From NCBI GenBank assembly GCA_034008185.1, contig CM067081.1, forward strand, positions 7,005,821-7,069,820: a stretch of 64,000 nt of DNA. Direction: 5' to 3'. Shown here piece by piece: positions 53,601-62,400 of this stretch. How positions within the stretch are numbered: position 1 is the stretch's first letter; the number at the start of each line of letters is the position of its first letter. The notes beneath the pieces were generated by a model. It ran no database searches, was not told where the DNA came from, and saw nothing but the letters and a program-made list of their open reading frames with translations. This DNA comes from Gorsachius magnificus. Lineage: Eukaryota > Chordata > Aves > Pelecaniformes > Ardeidae. The translations under genes were made by a program, and so were the position numbers.

Positions 53601-56600
53601 AGCTTTTTTTTTTTTTAATTCACATTTTAAATGATGTCTAATGTTAAATCAAATTTGCAGGTGATAATAGAGCAGAATGTGGGTGAGGCCTGGAAGGAGG
53701 CAGTTGTGACAGCTATGCATAGAAGGCAAGAAAAGCCAGAATTAGTTATTGAAAACAAAGTAAGGCACCTCTTTACAAATTCTCTGCTGTATTTCGTTTA
53801 ACTACAAAGATAAATTAGCAAAAAGCTGTGGTTGCATCTCTTAAGTGAAGAGATAAAATTTATAAGCAACTCTTCCCTCTGAAATTTACTTCAGAACACC
53901 CAAATTGTCATTCTGCCCAGTTGCTAGGATGGACTGAATGAGATGTTAGATTATCTTATTGATACAGGCAAGTCCTTTAGCCAAGGAGGCAAGCAAGAGC
54001 ATTCTAGAAAGTTGTGAATGCTACTTCAAGATTAGTTTGAGTGTTAGAGCATTTAGTCATTTACCCAAAGCTGTTTTTGTCTATGCTGCTTTGAAGTGTT
54101 ACGGGATACTTCTGATATAGGTAACATATTGCCTGTTTGTGCTATTGGTTTTGCTAGTGGAGGACTGAAAATCACTTAAAGATGTTTCTTTTTACTTTCT
54201 TACATAAATGACACTTAATAAAATAGTAAACTCCTGAACTATGTGGCTATTTCCAGTTTATTTTCTTTTTATGAATCAGATGCTTGCAAAAATGCTTTCT
54301 TTTATTATGGGAAAAATTGGGAGTTGCTGCTTCAGAAAGTTTTGCAGTCATTGAAATTTTACTTTACGATTTCTTTTTGAGCTATAGCTTTTCCTAAATA
54401 TCTTTCCACTTATCTAATGTATCTTTGTAATAAGCAATGTATGTATTTTATGTATTGTACTTTCCTATTTCCTTTTTGCTGTGTACTCTGTGTTTTGTGT
54501 ACCTTCTCGCATTTGTTTGTAGGGAAATAACACATAATTTTGAGTGACAGAGGCAATACTAATATATGTGGTAGCTTCAAAAATAAATAGAGGTAGTTTA
54601 CTTGTCCTTTAGTTTTGCTGAGCAGAGCATCTTTTGAGAAAGATGCAGTGAGGAGTGTGTAGAGTTATGCATACAAATGTCAATGTTTAACATGCTTAGA
54701 GTCCAGAAATGGAGAAAAATGTTTTGGCTCATCTTTTTGCTTTCTGGAAAACATCTTCTTTTTCAGCTTGTCCTATTTGTTTCATGGGTGAGAGATAAAA
54801 GGGGAAATTATCTTCCTCTCAAAGGTCACACCACAATCCAGCATTTTTTTATTTACCTGAAAATTGAGCCTGAAAATGTGTGTGTTCAGTGTTGTGTTAC
54901 TCCTGGTAAGAGTTGTCAGTAATAGTTATTGATACTTACTATTGACACATTTCTAAATACTTCTAAGATTTAATTAACTGCAAAGATTTAGGATTGTTTG
55001 CTAAAATTTTAGGCTAAAATTCGGCGAACGCCATTTTTTGTGTTACCTTTCATCAAAAAAAAAAAATCTCTTCAGCTTTACAGACATGAACACTCGCTTC
55101 ACGTAGGTGAGGTAGATAAGAAGTGCTTTCCACGTTTTACAGATGGGGAAATCTGAGCAATTAACTGACTTGTCTGAAGTCATACGGCAAGTCAGTGGCA
55201 GAGCCAAGAATGGAACCTGAACTATTTCCAGTCCTGTGCTCTAACCACTGCACGGCATCCCTCCCTTAGGTAATTCTCTGACATGATGATGTTTGTGTTC
55301 GCTGTATATGGTGACTTTGAGAAGAGTTTCAAACCAGCTACAAGTTGCAATGGACTAAAATCAGTTACTGTTAAAAACTTTATGCAACAGCTCTTCAGTG
55401 TGCAATAAAAGGATAACTCGTTACAAAGGCATTATATCTGGGTTCCCGCCTTTTGTCTTGCACTTCCAAAAATGTTGAAGCTAACGAGGTTAAAAACTCC
55501 AGGAGAATGGGTTCTGTAATTGTATGTTTTCAGTTTACTTTTTTTTCAAACCGTAAGAGATGCCACTGGAAAACCCTTGTCATTTTTCTTTTAGGTAAAA
55601 TACTTCTAGTTGGATAACTTAAAGGTAGAAGTTTGCAAAATTCAAATTATTCTTTTCAATGCACCTGAATCATTAATGTGCCTAATGATAGCCTGGAGGC
55701 GCAGGGTGATTCTGTTGACACAAACAGATGCCATGTGTATTCAAGGATGAAATTGGGCTTTAGAAACATTGAGGTGTTGCTGTCAGGAGAGACAGCAATT
55801 CTTAGAATCTGAATATGCAAGAATATAAATTGCCCAAACCCAATTAATTTTCAGTTACCTTTGTCACCAGCATTGCCAAGTTTTGGGACTCAGACAAGAT
55901 TGAACACACTGGCTAGAAGTAGGGTGAGGCAGATGAACGAAGAGTCTGAGAACAGATTACATTTCTGAGAAAACCTTGATAATCTGAAGTTGTATTGCAT
56001 GGTCTTCCTCATCAAAACGCATGAAACTCCGTATTATACAACCTTGGGATTTGGGAACAGAAAGTAGTATGTAGTAGTGTTCTTGTTCAGTGCATGTGTA
56101 AAATAATCCTAGTGGACAGTAGTCTCAAACAAATACGGTTAAAAGCTTTCTGTCCTTTTTAGCTTCTTTTGTATTGTTTTATCTGAGCTGTTTACTGGGT
56201 TTCTTCAGAGACCATTCCAGCTGTGTCTGGTGTATTTGCTAGCTATCAATTCCAAACTTCAGAAGCAAAACAAATGTATTGGCATGGAAATAATCAGTTT
56301 GACCTATCTGTTTGGATTTTTTCCAATTACAAGGAGAACCAATAGAATCAGAAGAATGTGAAGCAGCAAAAGCAAGCAGGAGCTGATTAAAGGATGATCT
56401 GACCTGGTTTATTGTCAGATTTGTTTGTTCTACAGATTCTAGAATTCAAAGCAGAAAACAATTTTAAGCAGTACCTGAAAGCAGGGACTCTGTTTCAGGT
56501 GACTGGCTGATTGGCACGCCCACAACTGCATTGGGTGGTAACATTGCTATCTAAAACATACATAGGACAATACAAAGTTTTGTATTGCTGTTGTATATTA

Positions 56601-59456
56601 CGAATACCATATTGGCTTATCCTGCTTATCCTTAATTCAGTGTTGGACACTGACATTTTTGCTGACTGAAGGATTTAGAGAAAGGCCTTTTAAGGTACTT
56701 GGCTCATTCTTGCAATGTAGCTAAGCAATTTGGTAGAGAGGTCAGGTCTTAGTGAATAAGATATCTTGAGCTTGTAGAAAATCAAAGCATGTATTAAACC
56801 TGCAAAGAATAATGCAGTTATGGTTTTAAAATTTAATTTTCTTTAGGACTTGCATATGACTGAAATCTACATGTTGTTAAGCTGTGTGGGATTTATAGCT
56901 AAGAATCAGGAGGTCAGGTTCAGGGAAACTTGCACTTTGAAGCTGCTACAGACATGACTGTGGTATTTACAGGAGCTGTGGATAAGTCGGCAATCTAATC
57001 AGGCTTAAAAACAAAACAAAGAAAAAAAACCCAAACAATCCAGAAACTGAAGTACTTAAGCAATCTCTCCTATAATTATTATTCAGACATTTCTCTGTAG
57101 TCGTTTTGCCTAGAAGAGCAAGTCGTAGATCTAGGCACTGTGATAAATAGTGTCAGATGTAGCTCTTGCTGATCTGAACACTAGTGAGTCCTTGACTTTT
57201 CTGTCAAGGATCCGTGTGCTTTGAAGCCAGACAACTAAACCCCAGCTCCTTCTGTCAACAAGTGTTGTAGCTGCCTTCTATCCTGTTTGTCTGTTGGATC
57301 CTGGAGTACAGGAGTATTTTAGCTTGGCAGCTGTATTCATCCTCAGGAAACCTCAAGACTCTCCTATATGCCTTGGGAAATGACTCACATAGATCCTTCA
57401 TTCCCCAGTATGGTCTGATGGATTTTTGGTTTGTTTTTTTTTAATAAGGAATATTTTCCTCATCACTGCTTGCTGTCTGTCCCTCAAAGCAGAGCAGGTT
57501 TTTGCTTGCTTGCAGCTAATGGCATATCCACCACGAGCTTGTTGCTCCTGATGCCCCATGTAGTAAGGAAAGGGCTTTTGTCCTGTGTGCTACCCTGGTG
57601 TATTCATAGCTCTTGAAAATTTCATGATGCCCAGTAACCAAAATAAATAAATAAATAAATAAATCCATAAACACAGTTTGAAGAAGAGGGAAAAGTATAG
57701 CTCCATTGTTCTTGTTAGTTCAGGTTTTTAAACCTGTCCTCAGGATGGTATTGCATCGAATCCTCACTTAGCACCCGGGCTTCTGTTATGCTAAGAGGCA
57801 GTCTTCGCTCCAGGGAATTTGTTGCAAGTGTCAGGAGGTGAATGGGTGAAGCAAAAAGTGATCATGTTTAAAGAGCAATAACACACTAATAATTAGTATA
57901 GAACACACTGTGGGAGAAATAACATTTGTAAGACCAAGATTATATTAATTAAAAAAAATAAATATGTAGCTAATATCTGTAGTATTTTTCTTGAGCAGAG
58001 AATGGATAATTCTGGACAATTTAAAAATCAAACTATTAGCTCGGTCACCCCAAGCTTAGAGACACCATGAGAAAGCTAAACGTCCTGGACTCTTCTTAAC
58101 TCTTACTCTTCTGTACCTAGGAAGCAGCACGTTACTGAATCCATCTCCCTTTTCTTCTTTCTCTTGCTCTCTGGAATTGAACAGATCCTTTTTCTGCTAC
58201 TGTTGATAGTGTTGATGATGCCATTCCAAACCTAAATCCTTTCCTTACAAAAACTAACGATGCTGCTCATCTGTCTGTGTCTTCTGATGTATCTACTTTC
58301 ACCAGTAGGACACCCACACATGAAATGTTTGTTGGTAAAGTACCATTTTAAACTAATTTCCTATTTCATAAAAATTTTAACATTATTTCAGTTTCTAATG
58401 TATACTTGTGGGGCCTTTCAGAAACTAAAAGCTGGTCATTTGGGGCTGGTTTTGTGCTGTTAGAACTTGATTTAGTAATTGTGCCACGAAAATGGTGTTA
58501 AAATCCTTGCTTGGCTACCTAGATGGTATTCTGCCTGATGTAAAAGAACTTAGTTATAGTCAAACCAGTTGTTCGAGTGCAGTTTTACAGTCTTTTATGC
58601 TTAGGAATTTTAAGGTAAAATACTTAGTATGCCTGAGAATGGAAAGCAAATGCTGCTATTTTGTTTCTCAGGTTGAAATATTTTTAAACATGAGAGCTTA
58701 ATCGAACTTTTTTGGTAGTGATTGTTTTTCTCCCAATAGCATTAGCATTAACAAAGCCATGCACATTCTGGTGCGTGGTCTACTCAACCTATTTACCTAC
58801 TAGGCAATAAACTTAATGACTCACCTTTTTAAAACTGTTGAGGTCTTTACTTGGTGGGTGATTCAACATGGCTGTCATTAGAAATCCTCCCAACCTTCCT
58901 GTTGGTGCAGCTACAGAGTAATTTGGTCACTTTTCAGTATGAAGAATTAACTTAGGTTTCACAGACTAAAAATCAATTAATTACATGTCAGTTCTATTCT
59001 TAAGCAAAGCCAGTTTTAAAGACAATTGTGCCACACCACAGGCTTTCTTTTTCAGGTTGAATCCCACTAGAATTGATCACAGAAGAATCCAGGCTTTTGT
59101 AACAAAGAGACCTTTGATATCTCTGGTACTTGTTAACAGAGATAAAACAAAGGGATAGGGATCTCCTTAGAGATATTCTTACCACCTACACTTTGCCACC
59201 TTAGCTAGCCAGTTTCCTAGCTTGTCTTTGGCTAGTGGAAAGAGAAAGCAAGCAAGATCAAGCAGAACAACTCTTGCTGTGAACTTCTCTCTGTGGTTCC
59301 CAGGGAGGATTAGTTGGCCGAGGCAATAGTATACAAATACTTTACGCTGGTACTACTGCGTAATAGTCTGGCCTATGCTTCTAATCGGTCTTTCCCACGC
59401 TTCCAATAAAATTTTATGGTTCATGTGAATGTAGAAAGATCACTTGAAATACAGCT

Positions 59457-59494
<38 letters not shown>

Positions 59495-62400
59495 TTTAGT
59501 AGGGTTATTATTCAATCAGATCAGTTCCCTCCCTATAATTTGTTCTGCAGTCATACAAAAACTTGCGGCAGTGCAGGGCTGTGAACAAAGAGCCTGGTGG
59601 GTTTTTTTGGCACTCACTGGACAGCCCTGAAGTCGCTGGAGATGGATGGCATTGATACACTGCATTCCCTTCCAGTGTCTCATCCTCTAAAGATATATCT
59701 AGAACCACAGTGTGACCTCCTCACAGTTTGATATGTGAAATGTAATTGCAGTTTTAGCTGTAGCACAAACAAGGTGCTACAGTAATGTGAATGTGGATTT
59801 AAAATAACTCTTTCTGGTTCTTTAGATCATTACAATCCATTTACTGAACTAAATCCCTTTGTGGCAAACAAATATGAATCCGCTATTGGGCCGTATCCTT
59901 ATACTTCAGGTATAAGAAAAATGCCTTGAAGCTTTTACACTCATTTCTTCCACGGGTGTAAAACATGGCATTTGCTTGGGGGAATAAAACCAGTATTTAT
60001 CCTAATGTAGCTGTAACTTTGAAACTGTGCTTTCCCCTTTTGTGTTATAGATAATGTAAGCTTGTTTCTTACTGTATGTCTGATGTGTTTTATTTCGTTC
60101 CATTGGTTCTATGTTACTAGAGTATATGTGGATTTATAGACTGTCATAAAATTCAATTTTTGAATAGCAGATAAACAGTATATCTTGGTTCTCTTTCTGT
60201 AACTCTCCTTCTCCTTTCCTGGCTTTCTCTTTTGTGTGATATGCCTTATCAGATTCTTTTTGTGGTCCTCAAGCTTACCCTAATGCTTCTCATTTCCGCA
60301 ATGAGCCTTCTTCTGTAGCTGGTCTATTTGGAGGTAGGTAATGGGACACAGCCTTACCACAAACACAGAAATATGAATGTGTTGTGTGCCTAGAACTAGT
60401 AGGTATGTTATTGGCTACAGAGGTGCATTATTACGGCGGCTCCAACTTTTATTCATGTGCTTGTGTTAGGTGTGTTACACAAATGATGCGTATTTTTTTT
60501 CAGTTTGTGCTAAACTAAGGCTTATTTAGTATAAACATAAAATGAGTATCTCCCCATTTCAGGATCTCTTGTAGTTTACATGTTGCTATGCACCACACAA
60601 AAGACTTGCATGTTATAAGTATCTTCTCATCTTGCTCTACCCCACTGCTTTTAAGATAAAGGGATTGGGATGTTCTTGCAGCTTATGGCATTTTCGTTGA
60701 TATATTACTCTTAAACAGTGCACTAAACTACTATAAAGCTTTGCAACAGAACATGAAAAAGAGTTATACGCTGCATTAAATGACTGGCTAATCATGAGTG
60801 CAGCGTGTAATGTCTGTATAGTAACCCAGTACTGATGCTGGTTCTGGAATGCCCTCCTGAGACGGTTGCTGGACTCTGGACTGTGACAGATGACAGTCTG
60901 TCTAAACCAGGTTGAACGGGGAATGTTAACATCGCTCTGCAAGGTTTAGGAATACCTTCAATAAATGGTTTGTGGAAGAGTTAGTTCTTAAAAGCACCAT
61001 AAAATCACAGTTTGGTTTAGTGTCCTTGAATAGAAGTTGGCTAGAGTCATTTAACAAAACATTAAATACTATGTGTGACTCTGTTCCCCTTGTTCCGTAT
61101 CCAAAAAGCAGGGTGATTAGTTTCTGTCAAACCTTGTTGGCCTATTCCCTCGAAGGAACTCCATTAAAAATACTGACCTTTGCACCTTTCAAAACATCCA
61201 CATCCGACAAAATGCCCTGGGCTGATGGTTGATACTGGGCGTAGGGTTTGATCTCTTTCAGAGGCTGATTCAAAGGAGTCCTGTGTATTGCTTTGTCTTC
61301 TGGCTCATCTCATCTCATTAGCTTCATAAAGCTTGAAACTTCCTAAAATGTGAGCGCAGGAAATGCAGCTTGTTTCAGTTAAGGCCGTTTTCTAAAGAAA
61401 AATATGAGCTATTGTAAGTCAAGTTTTCTATTGGTACAGGCACGGTTTTAAGAGTTGCAGGACATCCCATCAAAGGAATTCCTATCTGCAGTTCAGAGTC
61501 TCTGAAATGGCTTGTTACAACTTGACGGTATACTTGTCATAAAGATACTCATTTTGTTTTGTTGATTCTTTACTCCCTATCTTTTCCCACATTACTGCTT
61601 CCCATGTTTTGCTGTATGCTGTTTTTTTTGATTTGTTTTTAATGAAAAGTACACTGTTTAAATTCTTAGCGATGGATGCTTTTGAGTTATGAGTTGCGTG
61701 TTCCTTTAAGACAAATAGGAAGGAGCAGGTAATCCAAATTTGTTTTTTCTGTGAAGTTTATGTTCAAGGATTAGCATCCTATAGTTACTAATTTTTTAGG
61801 TGAGATGTGACTTATTTCAGGAACACAGTAAGATTGAAATGAGGTGCTGTTGCAGCAAGCTAAATGAAATCTAAGTAGTATTTGCATCAGTTATTTCCGA
61901 TCACTGCGATGTTTTACTGTTGAAGTATTTATGGTTCTTTTATTTCTCTGTATCACCAAAACTTCTGTTAGAAACCAGGAGAGCTAATTTTCAGATGGTC
62001 TTGCATTTTTTGCTGCTTTTCATGTAAAGTTATAATTACTTCCATAATTGCTCGGATGTCAAGACGAGGTGCATGCACGCTTGTATGCATGTTCATATAA
62101 AAGAGTAAAAAAAATACCATTTTAGAAACAAATCAGTATTCACTTCCATATTACTGAACTATCACCTTAATGCTGCCACACATCTTGCGCAACGCTTTGT
62201 ACTGCAATAAATTTTCACAGTATTGAAAAAAATGGTGGTTTTGGAGAACACTGCTTTGCAAATGCATAGGAGGAGATAAATGGAGTAAGTTCAGACAGGA
62301 ACAGGAGTTGCAACTTGGCTTTAACTCCCTGTATCTTGCCATGTTCACTAGAAACTTACCTACAAAACATGGTCACCTGCAAAATGTGTGTCCAAAAATA

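Larger units (their letters stand above)
53228..58184 (+). other. PICALM: PICALM intron 12
   Basis: This is 5.0 kb of AT-rich sequence with GT-AG ends. It holds a MIR-like SINE (55104-55264) and an (AAAT)6 microsatellite (57641-57664). No other exon or gene was recognised. Confidence 0.85.

Noticed and set aside
60637..61232. Two longer frames in intron 13 (101 codons minus strand, 86 codons plus strand)
   Set aside because: No recognised similarity and no phase-1 acceptor/donor pair making them PICALM exons. Treated as chance.
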